A stretch of 64,000 nucleotides of DNA from DAISWL01 sp036826375. Lineage in GTDB: Bacteria > Patescibacteriota > Saccharimonadia > Saccharimonadales > HK-STAS-PATE-42. Positions 25,252 to 33,956 of this stretch are shown piece by piece (within the stretch, counting starts at the first letter, position 1; each line of letters begins with the position of its first letter). The DNA is taken from positions 1-64,000 of the forward strand of contig DAISWL010000001.1 in the NCBI GenBank assembly GCA_036826375.1, written 5' to 3'. Below the pieces are notes generated by a model. The model was not told the origin of the DNA. It searched no databases and worked only from the letters and a program-made list of their open reading frames with translations. The translations under genes and the position numbers were made by a program.

Positions 25252-25824
25252 ATGAACATAATACCTAGAAGAGACACTCGCCAAAGATTAGAACCCGGTT
25301 TAAACCCGATAATTGAAGAAGTATTAGCAGATATGGCAGATGTAGGCAAAAGGTGCACACCACCCGAAGAAATAAAAATAGGAATGGGCATGCTTGTCCG
25401 CGGGTCCTATAGCCCCGAAAAACGTGATGTAGTATTAGCGAGGGGTAGTAGTAGCTCAATGGCGAGATACCTCGCTCATGAGCTGCAGCACCACTCAGAC
25501 TCAATTAATGATCATCCGTGCATGCGCTCGAGGCGTTTTTCTTCATTTGCGGCAAGGCTTTCAACCTCTCTTGGGGTAGCTGCAGACTACTATATATTAA
25601 AAGGTAATTATGTTGCGGGGATAATACCACTTTTATTGAGTACAGTAGCCATCGGTTACTACTATACTGATCCCAAGGAGATTAGAGCAAGGGCTGCTAG
25701 TAGAAAATATGGCCCCATTCTAGAAGAGATCGTGCGGCCATATTCAATTGGCGAAGAGGTTGTTAACCGTGATAGTTTGAGCTATAGAATGGGCCGATAT
25801 GTAGCCTCTAAAATGGTGCTATAG
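25252..25824 (+). CDS. predicted zinc metallopeptidase with HExxH motif
   Basis: Unknown family of 190 residues. The visible core is RYLAHELQHHSDS, an HExxH motif (His-Glu-Leu-Gln-His) expected to bind zinc, followed by one hydrophobic hairpin (YVAGIIPLLLSTVAIGYYYT) and then DPKEIRARAASRKYG, whose Glu could be the third ligand as in gluzincins. There is no signal peptide. It lies on the opposite strand inside the dcw cluster, with a TTGACA promoter, so it is an insertion relative to the usual order. It may be a membrane-associated protease; this is inference from the motif. Confidence 0.6.
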   Translation: MNIIPRRDTRQRLEPGLNPIIEEVLADMADVGKRCTPPEEIKIGMGMLVRGSYSPEKRDVVLARGSSSSMARYLAHELQHHSDSINDHPCMRSRRFSSFAARLSTSLGVAADYYILKGNYVAGIIPLLLSTVAIGYYYTDPKEIRARAASRKYGPILEEIVRPYSIGEEVVNRDSLSYRMGRYVASKMVL

Positions 25825-25838
25825 ATTGGTGGTCAATA

Positions 25839-27140
25839 TTACCTACTCAGCACCGTATACTTCGAAAGGTTAAACGCTATACCTAAAGTTATAAGAGTAA
25901 ATACCAAACTGGTTCCACCGAAGCTAATTAGTGGGAGTGGCACTCCGAGCAAAGGAATTAAGCCTAGCATTCCTCCGATGTTGACCACTACACCACCCAA
26001 AATAGAGCCAAAACAGCCCGCCACAATGGTTTTAGTGTAAGCACTAGGCATTCGGCGCATAATATAGATTAATCGCCGCAGAAGATAGCCAAAAATGCCT
26101 ACAATAGTAACTGAACCTATAAAGCCGAACTTTTCACCGATTACCGCAAAGATGGAATCGTTGGCAGCCTCTGGTAAATAACCGTAAATTTGTTCACTTT
26201 TACCCAATCCCTTGCCAAATAGGCCTCCGCTACCTAAGCCTATTTGAGCTTGATTAGAATGGTAGTTATTGGTTTGGGAGTGGTCATCTTTTTGCAAGAA
26301 AGCCGTTAAGCGTTTGATTCTGTATGGAAAAATGATGGTTATAAGTAATGCTACGGATATCATCGCTACAGCTATTAAACTTAATTGCTTGTTACTGATG
26401 CCAGAAACAAACAACGGCACAGCAATTGTTCCGCCCATAGCTAACAATGTTCCCCAATCTTTCTGTAAAAATCCAATCATAAGTACTACACCGATTAAAA
26501 CTGGGTAATAAATTTTTTTCAAAACATCGAAATTATTAATGTTTTTTTCTCTAATTAGTTTATGAAAGATGTAACCGTTCCATAATATTAAGCTTAATTT
26601 GAGTAGCTCTGCCGGTTGAAATGAAAATGGGCCCAGGCGCATCCATCTAATTGCGCCGTTCACCCTGATGCCCAACCCCGGGATGAAAATCACAATACAG
26701 GCGAAGAATGCAGAGCCTAGCAAAAATACGGCGTATTTTTCCATATTGCTGAGTTTAAACTTAGATGAAATGAAGAAGCCGGCGAATCCTAAGCTTAAGA
26801 AAACGATTTGTTTTACCATAAAATAATTAGAATTTTGATTTATCTGTTGAGCTAGAGTTGGCCCGACAGCATTTATAACAATCAGACCTATGAAGCTTAA
26901 TAACAGAGCGGATACTAACAGGCCATAATCTGGACGATGCCTTCTGACTGTTGCCGGGTTGTTGGTGGGCGTTTTAATATTGATAGCGGTTTTAGGTTCA
27001 GCGAAATGGAAACTCTTTTTATTGTTCTGATGGTTAGTTTTTGAGCGATTAGTTTTAGGTTTTATGAAGAAATCTATCACCCCACTGAATGATGGTTTTG
27101 CTGATCGGGTATTTCTATTTCTTTGATTGTAGCTTTGCAT
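25839..27140 (-). CDS. ftsW: lipid II polymerase FtsW (SEDS family)
   Basis: Polytopic SEDS glycosyltransferase that polymerises lipid II at the septum together with FtsI. A cytoplasmic N-terminus of about 70 residues, rich in Asn, Lys and Arg, precedes about ten membrane helices. Family marks are GAIRWMRLGPFSFQPAELLKLSLI, FLQKDWGTLLAMGG, the segment GKGLGKSEQIYGYLPEAANDSIFAVIGEKFGFIG with the conserved catalytic-loop Asp, and GMLGLIPLLGVPLPLISFGGTSL. Its placement 29 bases downstream of ftsI favours FtsW over RodA. Length is 433. Confidence 0.93.
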   Translation of the reverse strand: MQSYNQRNRNTRSAKPSFSGVIDFFIKPKTNRSKTNHQNNKKSFHFAEPKTAINIKTPTNNPATVRRHRPDYGLLVSALLLSFIGLIVINAVGPTLAQQINQNSNYFMVKQIVFLSLGFAGFFISSKFKLSNMEKYAVFLLGSAFFACIVIFIPGLGIRVNGAIRWMRLGPFSFQPAELLKLSLILWNGYIFHKLIREKNINNFDVLKKIYYPVLIGVVLMIGFLQKDWGTLLAMGGTIAVPLFVSGISNKQLSLIAVAMISVALLITIIFPYRIKRLTAFLQKDDHSQTNNYHSNQAQIGLGSGGLFGKGLGKSEQIYGYLPEAANDSIFAVIGEKFGFIGSVTIVGIFGYLLRRLIYIMRRMPSAYTKTIVAGCFGSILGGVVVNIGGMLGLIPLLGVPLPLISFGGTSLVFTLITLGIAFNLSKYTVLSR

Positions 27141-27169
27141 AATGATTTTAATTTATATAGTTTTATCTT

Positions 27170-28954
27170 TTATTTTTTAGGTTCAATTTTGTAATAATCT
27201 ATTAGCCAATTAGCGACTCTTTTGAAAACTGGAGCGGCAGTCTGACCGCCAGCGAATCCATCTATTTTAGGATTCTCAACCTTGATCATCATAACATACT
27301 CAGGCTTATCACCACCTAAGAAACCGAGGAAAGTACCTCTACCACCACTTTTGGTGTAGGTGCCATCTTCTCCTACAATTTGAGATGTACCTGTTTTACC
27401 CCCAAATGTATATCCATCTCTTTGGGGTACGGTTTTATTTTTGGCTCCAGTTGTTTCTAGCATATCTATAATATCGGCCGTTACAGAAGGCTTAACTATG
27501 TTAGAGCGTACAACTGAAGGATTTTTTAACTCTTCTCTGCCGTCACTAAACTTAAGTTTATCTACTAATTGTGGCTGGTAGATTGTGCCTCCATTGACTA
27601 CTCCACTAAAGGCTGTAGCTCCCTGTATTAGCGAAACTGTTATACCTTGGCCAAAAACCATGTTTGAATATCTAACATTGTTACCTTCTTGAGCATCCGG
27701 ACGATAAATTATCCCATCCGCTTCACCAGATTGCTCAATGCCAGTAGGCTTTCCAAAGCCGTACTCATCATAAAAATAATGGTATAGATTTTGCCTAGCT
27801 TGCATATTTATCTGTCCCCCACCCATTTGAGAAAGAACAAAAACCATTCCGGTGTTCATCGAGTTTTCGAGAACCTCTCGCATAGTAGTTGGCCCAGTGT
27901 GTAAGGTTTTTGTAGCATTACCAATGGTTCTATCCTCAACCTTAACTGTGTTGGTGTTGTTGAAAGTTGTATCTTTATTTACTAACCCCATATCTAAAGC
28001 TGCCGCCATTGTTAGCGGTTTCATAACTGATCCAACTTCGGTTCCATCGCCAACCGCTTTATTTAAGAATAACGAGCTATCCTCGGTTTTATAATATTCA
28101 GCCGGATTATATGACGGATAGCCTCCGGTAGCGATTACTTTGCCGTTATTCGGGTTGATGATTATGGCGCTCGCACTATCGGCATGCGATGATTCAACCG
28201 TATCTTTTAACGCTGATTCTAACTCGTTTTGAACTGTTCTATCTATATTAAGATAAACTGAGGCGCCATCTTCTGCAGAAGTTAAAGAGTCTGAATCATC
28301 GTTGATAATAGTGAGTGGAACCCCGGATACAGAAGCTATCGTTCGCCTTACTCCATCTTTTCCCGAAAGTTGATCGTTATAATAACCTTCTATGCCGTAT
28401 TGGCCCTTGCCTTCACCGTTAACAAACCCGAGTAATTGAGATCCCACCTGGCCTTCTGGATAATAACGCTGAGGTACTTCTGTTAAGCCCAAGCCTTTAA
28501 GATCTTCCCGAGTCTGAATTTGTTTAGCTTGATCTAAACTTAAGCGTTTAGATAGAACTTGGTAGCGAGAGTTTTTGTCGCTGAGTTGCTCTTGATACTT
28601 ACTTTTATCGCCACCTACTATTTGAGCTATTACACTCGCTTCTTGAGATGGATCTGTTACTTCTCTAGGGTCTGCATAGAGGCTATAGACAGAGGTATTC
28701 AATACTGCCGGAACTACTTTATTGTTATTATCGGAGAAGTAGATTACTCCTCTTTTGGCTGGAATAATGTATTTTCTTTCATGCTGAGCTTTAGCAATCG
28801 TATTGTAATCATTATATTTGATTATTTGGATGTAGAATAACCTTAATAGAAAAATTATACCGATCAGTATAATCAACCTACCGAGAATATCCTCCCTAGT
28901 CAAGCTTAATCTAGAGCTTAAAGCTGTCCTCTTTCTATCTCTATAGCCATTCAT
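27170..28954 (-). CDS. ftsI: penicillin-binding transpeptidase FtsI (class B PBP)
   Basis: Septal transpeptidase that cross-links peptidoglycan. A membrane anchor (about residues 27-45) precedes the pedestal (RGVIYFSDNN at the start, QLLGFVNGEGKGQYGIEGYYNDQLSG), then the transpeptidase domain with SxxK at Ser309-Lys312 (GSVMKP), SxN in ENSMNTGMVF and KTG in GGKTGTSQ. No PASTA repeats follow. Length 594 is typical. It lies 12 bases after ftsL and before ftsW in the dcw cluster. Confidence 0.94.
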   Translation of the reverse strand: MNGYRDRKRTALSSRLSLTREDILGRLIILIGIIFLLRLFYIQIIKYNDYNTIAKAQHERKYIIPAKRGVIYFSDNNNKVVPAVLNTSVYSLYADPREVTDPSQEASVIAQIVGGDKSKYQEQLSDKNSRYQVLSKRLSLDQAKQIQTREDLKGLGLTEVPQRYYPEGQVGSQLLGFVNGEGKGQYGIEGYYNDQLSGKDGVRRTIASVSGVPLTIINDDSDSLTSAEDGASVYLNIDRTVQNELESALKDTVESSHADSASAIIINPNNGKVIATGGYPSYNPAEYYKTEDSSLFLNKAVGDGTEVGSVMKPLTMAAALDMGLVNKDTTFNNTNTVKVEDRTIGNATKTLHTGPTTMREVLENSMNTGMVFVLSQMGGGQINMQARQNLYHYFYDEYGFGKPTGIEQSGEADGIIYRPDAQEGNNVRYSNMVFGQGITVSLIQGATAFSGVVNGGTIYQPQLVDKLKFSDGREELKNPSVVRSNIVKPSVTADIIDMLETTGAKNKTVPQRDGYTFGGKTGTSQIVGEDGTYTKSGGRGTFLGFLGGDKPEYVMMIKVENPKIDGFAGGQTAAPVFKRVANWLIDYYKIEPKK

Positions 28955-28966
28955 TTAAATAATTTA

Positions 28967-29308
28967 TTAGTTTAGAATTTCAACGCTAGCTGGTTCACTC
29001 AGATTTCTACTAACAGAATTCTTTTGAACCTCTTCTAGTGATTGTTGACGAGCTAATTCTACTTGTAACCTTTCATTCTCTTGAGAGAGCTCTTTTTTCG
29101 TAGTTTCAAGTTTAGAAACCGGATAAGCATACCTGCTAGCTTTCGTTTGTTGGGATGCATACATTATACCAATTAAACTTAGTAACAGCACGGCAACGAC
29201 AAAAGTAGATACTGGCCCCAAACGCTTGGCACTGAAATCGTATTTTAAGTTAGCGTTTCTTTTGTAAGAATACCGTGAACGTTGTATTTGGTTTTGGTAG
29301 TATGTCAT
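28967..29308 (-). CDS. ftsL: FtsL-like division protein
   Basis: Small bitopic protein of 113 residues: a basic cytoplasmic N-terminus, one membrane helix (about 34-50, TFVVAVLLLSLIGIMYASQ), then a coiled-coil (KLETTKKELSQENERLQVELARQQSLEEVQ) and a short tail. Architecture and position, between rsmH and ftsI, identify it as FtsL, which forms a complex with FtsQ and FtsB. Sequence similarity in this family is low, so the call rests mainly on context. Confidence 0.8.
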   Translation of the reverse strand: MTYYQNQIQRSRYSYKRNANLKYDFSAKRLGPVSTFVVAVLLLSLIGIMYASQQTKASRYAYPVSKLETTKKELSQENERLQVELARQQSLEEVQKNSVSRNLSEPASVEILN

Positions 29309-29371
29309 TTTTATTTTTGCCTCTTTTATTTTTGTTTTCGTTTTTTTACAAGAAAGATGTTGTATTCACTG

Positions 29372-29403
29372 GGGCTTAAGCTTAACTATGTAAGCTTAAG
29401 CCC
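29372..29403. terminator. perfect hairpin made of two TAAGCTTA words
   Basis: GGGCTTAAGCTTA (29372-29384) pairs perfectly with TAAGCTTAAGCCC (29391-29403) around a six-base loop. A T run follows on the plus strand (29407-29412), whereas the surrounding genes are on the minus strand. On the minus strand it would form between the small 29421-29480 frame and ftsL, with no U tract, so it could be an attenuator, a processing site or simply paired copies of the repeated word. Confidence 0.55.
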
Positions 29404-29420
29404 TAGTTTTTTGCTACAAA

Positions 29421-29480
29421 CTAAGCAGTTCTAACTGCTATTCTGGTAGCTTTTGAGCGACTTTGGATTTTGATCCTCAT
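29421..29480 (-). CDS. 19-residue basic peptide upstream of ftsL
   Basis: ATG at 29480 opens MRIKIQSRSKATRIAVRTA, ending in TAG at 29421. It is preceded by a strong Shine-Dalgarno (GAAAGGAT, eight bases before the ATG), which is unusual in this stretch of the genome. It lies between rsmH and ftsL, directly before the perfect hairpin at 29372. It could be a leader peptide that controls downstream expression or a genuine small protein; I do not recognise it. Confidence 0.45.
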   Translation of the reverse strand: MRIKIQSRSKATRIAVRTA

Positions 29481-29518
29481 GTGCGCATCCTTTCTTTTTT
29501 GCTGTGAATGTTTTTGTT

Positions 29519-30391
29519 TTATTTGAATACGAAGCCCCGAAGCACAGCACTTCTCGCCCGCGGATTATTAACATCGTCTATTTTGCCGTAAAACGGGGTG
29601 GAATCTATTTTATTGATTATGGATTCATAACCATAGCTGTTTTCTCTAATCCAGTTTTTGACTATTCTGTCTTCTAAACTGTGAAAACTAATGATTGCCA
29701 CCCGCGTATTTGATTTTGAGATTTTAGATACTAAGCTTAATACTTGTTCTAATTGAGTAATCTCATCATTTACGGCAATCCTAATGGATTGGAATGTACG
29801 AGTAGCTGGATGCTTTTTCATCCATCTACCACTGTAAGCTTGACTAACTATGTTTGCTAACTTAACAGTTGAATCAACTGGTCTGTTGGCTACAATAAGA
29901 TTGGCTATTTTTTTAGCCTTAGGCTCATTTCCATAAATTTGCAGAATCTGGATTAACTGCTGTTCACTGTAGGTATTAACTATATCTCCAGCACTTAAGC
30001 TTTGTTGTTGATCCATTCGCATATCTAATGATGCATCTGTTTGGAAGGAAAATCCCCTATCTATATTGTCAAGCTGTGGTGACGAGACTCCTAAATCTAA
30101 AAGAACCATATCGAATTGCTGATTTTCATCAGCAAGCATACCAACCGCCTTCAAATAATCAGATTTGATTATCCTACTACCATTCAGTTGCCTGTTAGCT
30201 AGTAAATGGTCTACGGCAAACTTATCGCGATCTACCAGTGTCATATCACCGGGCTTAATGCCTGAAGATACTATTTCACCAGTATGACCACCATATCCGG
30301 CAGTCAAATCAAGATATCTGTCACCTTTTTGAGGAGAAAGAATCTGGATAACCTGCTTAATAAGTACCGGTATGTGATAAAAGCTATTCAT
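29519..30391 (-). CDS. rsmH: 16S rRNA m4C1402 methyltransferase RsmH
   Basis: RsmH (MraW) methylates the exocyclic N4 of C1402 in 16S rRNA using SAM. It starts FYHIPVLIKQVIQILSPQKGDRYLDLTAGYGGHTGEI, the SAM-binding motif, and has MVLLDLGVSSPQLDNIDRGFSFQTDASLDMRM, ARTFQSIRI-like TRTFQSIRIAVNDEI, and ISFHSLEDRIVKNW, all diagnostic. At 290 residues it is complete. Second gene of the dcw cluster, about 530 bases after mraZ, with the spacer holding a hairpin. Confidence 0.96.
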   Translation of the reverse strand: MNSFYHIPVLIKQVIQILSPQKGDRYLDLTAGYGGHTGEIVSSGIKPGDMTLVDRDKFAVDHLLANRQLNGSRIIKSDYLKAVGMLADENQQFDMVLLDLGVSSPQLDNIDRGFSFQTDASLDMRMDQQQSLSAGDIVNTYSEQQLIQILQIYGNEPKAKKIANLIVANRPVDSTVKLANIVSQAYSGRWMKKHPATRTFQSIRIAVNDEITQLEQVLSLVSKISKSNTRVAIISFHSLEDRIVKNWIRENSYGYESIINKIDSTPFYGKIDDVNNPRARSAVLRGFVFK

Positions 30392-30923
30392 TGTTTTTAT
30401 GAGTATAGCAAATTCAAATGTTTTTGTTTTTAGTAAGCTACGATCACGGTATTTTTAGCAAGTTTATTTTTCTATAAATTTAAACTAAAAGATGTGATTT
30501 ATATGAGCTTAGTAACCCTCTCTCAGCCTTAAACTTAGGTACTCTAAATTTAAGATTAAGAGGGGGTTACAATTTAAAAGTTCGAGGTCACCTTAAGAGC
30601 AATCAACTTTTTGTTTTTTTTGTTTTCATTTTTGTTTTTTGTTTTATAAAGATATTCTTAGCTAAACTTTTTAAGATTGTTTTAATCGCTTTTATAAAAT
30701 GCGAAATTAACTAGCTAGAATGATCTTCATAGAGAGACTTATGTGAGGTGGAGTTATTTTTTTGGGAGGTTTTTTAAAATAAGGTGCAAAGTTTTTTTAA
30801 TGTGAAACTTCTATACCACATGTTGACTGCCCTAAAGTTGACCTCGATGGTTTTATTTTGTTACTTATTATATTTTGTTAAAGTGCAATTAAACTTAATG
30901 GCTGCCCACCCTGATTAGATTAT
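30392..30923. other. 0.5-kb spacer between mraZ and rsmH with hairpin
   Basis: No coding frame is supported. GTAACCCTCTCT (30512-30523) and AGAGGGGGTTAC (30559-30570) form a 12-bp stem with one wobble and a 35-base loop. The rest is T-rich on the plus strand, so the minus-strand transcript is A-rich. mraZ and rsmH are usually adjacent, so this long spacer is unusual. Confidence 0.5.
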
Positions 30924-31292
30924 CTATTCAGGCTTAGCCATTAAGCGCCAGTAAGCTCCAGCCCTAACTGCTACTACATCGCTGCCGATGTTAGCCCAAT
31001 CTAGGTGATGTTGCTCCAGAGTTATTCTACCCTGTTTGGCATCCATTACGATCTCTACTCGGCCGGTTCTAAACTTAACATTTAAATCAGCAACTTCTTC
31101 ACTTAAGATGTCGCCTTTAAGTTTAGGCTCTACTTGCTGATCCCATACCTGTTTTGTGTAAAGGTGCAAGTATTGACCGAAACCTCTAGTGATTACAACC
31201 TGACCTTCAGCGAACTCGGCCCTAAGCTCAGAAGGTATAGTTAGCCTTCTCTTGCTGTCAAGCTTTCGCTCAAAGTAATCCAGGTTTGCCAC
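30924..31292 (-). CDS. mraZ: transcriptional regulator MraZ
   Basis: First gene of the dcw cluster; an AbrB-fold ring-forming DNA-binding protein that represses its own operon in the bacteria where it was studied. It carries FERKLDSKRRLTIPSELRAEF, the DNA-binding hairpin of the first half, and the degenerate second half FRTGRVEIVMDAKQGRITLEQHHLDWANIGSDVVAVRAGAYWRL. At 122 residues it is slightly shorter than the classical 140-150. Four MraZ-type boxes lie about 75-120 bases upstream. Confidence 0.9.
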   Translation of the reverse strand: MANLDYFERKLDSKRRLTIPSELRAEFAEGQVVITRGFGQYLHLYTKQVWDQQVEPKLKGDILSEEVADLNVKFRTGRVEIVMDAKQGRITLEQHHLDWANIGSDVVAVRAGAYWRLMAKPE

Positions 31293-31364
31293 TTTGTTGA
31301 GATCTCCTGTTTTTTAATTTATTTTTTGTTAATTTTGGGGATTTGCCTTGTAGCTTTTAGTGCT

Positions 31365-31411
31365 ACCCACTTTTTCCCACTAACACCAGTTTACTACCCA
31401 CTACTACCCAC
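31365..31411 (-). promoter_or_regulatory. MraZ operator: four GTGGG(T/A) boxes
   Basis: On the minus strand GTGGGT occurs at 31411-31406, 31401-31396 and 31370-31365, and GTGGGA at 31380-31375. The boxes come in two pairs, each with 10-bp periodicity, separated by a degenerate stretch. GTGGGN boxes spaced 10 bp are the known MraZ binding pattern, so autoregulation of the dcw operon is expected. Confidence 0.8.
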
Positions 31412-32104
31412 TTGCAAGCCTTTTATAATACTTTTTCTTAGTCATTTAGAATGTTTTCCACTAGCAACCAATCGCAAAAATTAAACTTAAGTGTTATTGA
31501 GACATTTGTTTGTACAAAAAAACCTTTTAGTTTGTTCACACCTGTGGAAAACTATTTATAAAACACCTTAAAAATCGCCTATCTGGTTCAGTTTTCGGGT
31601 TTAACATTGTTCAAAACATGCTAGTTTCGCTCAATGCTGGTGAAAACACTCTTTGCGCCCTCCCCCAAGATAAGCCTCGGCCCCCGCGCGCCAGACAAAC
31701 TAGTGCAAAGTGGGCCACAAGCCTCACCATGGCTGGATCAAAGACTCAACTCTTCCCCTTTTAAAAGAGAGGCGAGTCGATGATCTACCTCAAGCTTAGT
31801 GAGTTTAGAATATTTTAACTAAGCTTAAGTTTGAAATGAGGGCAGTCCAACCTCTCTATTTGCCAACCAGTTGGAGAAGAGAGGGGGTTGTTGCATCGGG
31901 GTCCCTCTTTATAAGGGAAGTAAGTGTAAAAGAGACATCCGTCATCTTCACGGTGATGATAATATTTCCCATCGCCATTCTCTTCTTACACGAGGGGATG
32001 AGTAAGCCTGCCCGCTTCTTCATGGGCGGGCTTCACCCTTTAAACAGAAATCATTCTTTTATATTAAGCTTAAACTAAATCTATTAAAGCTCCGCCGATA
32101 TGTC
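31412..32104. other. 0.7-kb spacer upstream of the dcw promoter with hairpins
   Basis: No gene is supported; an 80-codon frame (31836-32078) follows the repeats and looks spurious. The stretch contains GACTC...GAGTC (31743-31778), CAACCTCTCT with AGAGAGGGGGTTG (31848-31890) and AAGCCTGCCCGC with GGGCGGGCTT (32004-32033). The last may be a terminator between the envelope run and the dcw cluster, though without a T tract. G+C is locally higher near 31660-31700. Confidence 0.5.
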
Positions 32105-33883
32105 CTAAACTACTCTTCGTTTTTTGGTTTTGTTATTTATGGTTGCGGAAGAACTTTTAGGCTTGGCCGCTCCTGGAGATTGCACCTTTTTTGTTTTTGT
32201 TACAGCTTTTGGCGATTTGCTGCTTGGCCTCTTAATAAAATCACCAAATTTAGGTTTCTTAATTGATTGATTAATCTTAGATTGAACAATTTTTTTATTA
32301 TCTATAAGCTTTGCTCTGGCAGAAGCAGAGGTTGATTTAAGTTTAGCGGCGCCAGCTGATGACATCTTTTTAGCGCTTTCAAACGGATTAACCCCTTCCC
32401 CACTTAAGTTTAGCGATGAGATGAAAGATTTTAATTTCGGATCTCCACCTTCACCTATCGCCACGATAGGCTTTGATCGTTTAAGTTTAGCTTGATCAAC
32501 TTTTGACGCAATAGATTTAACAGATTGTTGTAAGATATTTTTAACCTTACTCCGCTTAGCTTTTTTATATTGGTTAATCGAATCTATTATAGAACTAACA
32601 GCTGGCTGGTAGTTAGGTTTTCTGGCCTTATTGACACTCTTGATCAGCTTGGAATAAGCCCTGGCTCTTGCCTGAACTTTTAATTTAGACGAATTTTTAG
32701 ACTGCGCACAAAGTGATTGGCTGATGAACCTACCGCTATTTATTTGCTGGGCTTGAGTTAAGTAACCATAAATATAACCTATCATATTAGCTTTTTGTAG
32801 AGAGGCTTTAAAGAGAGCATTCACGCTATTCTCAATTTCCGTGGAATAATATTTTTGCTCAATATCAGAAACACCGTTGTTAATCACCAAGATTGGCATT
32901 TGTAATTTGGTATCTAAATAATTAAAAGATTTAACCATAAATTTTTCGGTATCACCCTCGTTCATATCACCATAATACTCTTTTGAGCCTAGAACTGATT
33001 TTGATTCATTAGCCCTATTATTTACCCCTAGACCAATAAAATCGCAGCTTCTTTTGGCTTCTTTCAGTATTGTATTATGAAATAGCATACGATTAAGCTT
33101 AATATGGCGGCTTAATGGTTTATCTAAGAAACAACTTGATACCGTTAGTCCAACCTGAATTGATTTATCCTTAAGCTTAATTATTGTAGTTGCGCGCCTT
33201 AATGCTCGTGCAAAATTAGATGACAAATTAATTGCAAGTTTAGAAGATCCTGCTCTACCGCTAGAAAATATCTGTTTATAGAACTTAAAATAGTTGTAAG
33301 TATCTTCTAAAACTATCACCGTAGACCCACTAGGGATAATATCAGTAACGTGATTAACATAACTATAAAAATATTTAAGATTAACTTTCGATTTAAATCC
33401 TCCTAGCTCTTCAAACCACTGAGGATGACTCCATGCCCATAGTGTTAATATTGGTACTATTTTGTTTTGCTTAAGATGATTAATAATTCTCTTATACTCG
33501 TTGAGATATTTTTTAGAAAAAGTACCCCTCTTTGGCTCTAGCCTGGCCCAGTCTAGATTGACCATAACGCTGTTGACCCCTACTGATTTAGCTATTTCTA
33601 TCACCTTTTGCCAATCACTAAACTTAAGATCTGATAAATCGAGAGAGTAATTATTGGGGTTTAGTAGAGCATCTTTAAAGTTGGTATATATTGGCTTGTG
33701 GCCATGTCTGGCATAAAATGCCTCTGCTATTGACTGATCATAAGCGGATCTCCATTTGGCAATTTGAGATGAACGATCCAAAAACGTTTGATAGCAAAAA
33801 CCGTTAGATCCCCAAAGGAACCCATCACCTATTACGTCGCCTAGCTCCCTGAAATCCGGAAGATCTTTAAACTTATTTTCCAT
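32105..33883 (-). CDS. GH1-fold pseudo-glycosidase with basic tail
   Basis: The first 380 residues follow the glycoside hydrolase family 1 barrel: DGFLWGSNGFCYQ, VNSVMVNLDWARLEPKRG, ILTLWAWSHPQWFEELGGF, and GYIYGYLTQAQQ near the barrel's end. Both catalytic glutamates appear lost. The acid/base motif (usually NEP) reads LEDTYN with Asp194 at the Glu position, and the nucleophile motif (usually TENG) reads VINNG with Asn335. Residues about 390-592 form a Lys/Ser/Ala-rich low-complexity tail without a membrane segment, ending KTKKRRVV. A non-catalytic sugar-binding or structural role is likely. It is the last gene of the envelope run on this strand. Confidence 0.7.
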   Translation of the reverse strand: MENKFKDLPDFRELGDVIGDGFLWGSNGFCYQTFLDRSSQIAKWRSAYDQSIAEAFYARHGHKPIYTNFKDALLNPNNYSLDLSDLKFSDWQKVIEIAKSVGVNSVMVNLDWARLEPKRGTFSKKYLNEYKRIINHLKQNKIVPILTLWAWSHPQWFEELGGFKSKVNLKYFYSYVNHVTDIIPSGSTVIVLEDTYNYFKFYKQIFSSGRAGSSKLAINLSSNFARALRRATTIIKLKDKSIQVGLTVSSCFLDKPLSRHIKLNRMLFHNTILKEAKRSCDFIGLGVNNRANESKSVLGSKEYYGDMNEGDTEKFMVKSFNYLDTKLQMPILVINNGVSDIEQKYYSTEIENSVNALFKASLQKANMIGYIYGYLTQAQQINSGRFISQSLCAQSKNSSKLKVQARARAYSKLIKSVNKARKPNYQPAVSSIIDSINQYKKAKRSKVKNILQQSVKSIASKVDQAKLKRSKPIVAIGEGGDPKLKSFISSLNLSGEGVNPFESAKKMSSAGAAKLKSTSASARAKLIDNKKIVQSKINQSIKKPKFGDFIKRPSSKSPKAVTKTKKVQSPGAAKPKSSSATINNKTKKRRVV

Positions 33884-33956
33884 ATAATATCAACTCAATA
33901 ATATATTATTATATCACAGTTTGGCTATCTAGAATCTCTTAGTGGCATTCTTAGCC

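Noticed and set aside
31836..32078. 80-codon plus-strand frame downstream of mraZ
   Set aside because: It runs through inverted repeats (31848-31890 and 32004-32033), has no Shine-Dalgarno or promoter, and its composition does not look like a protein.
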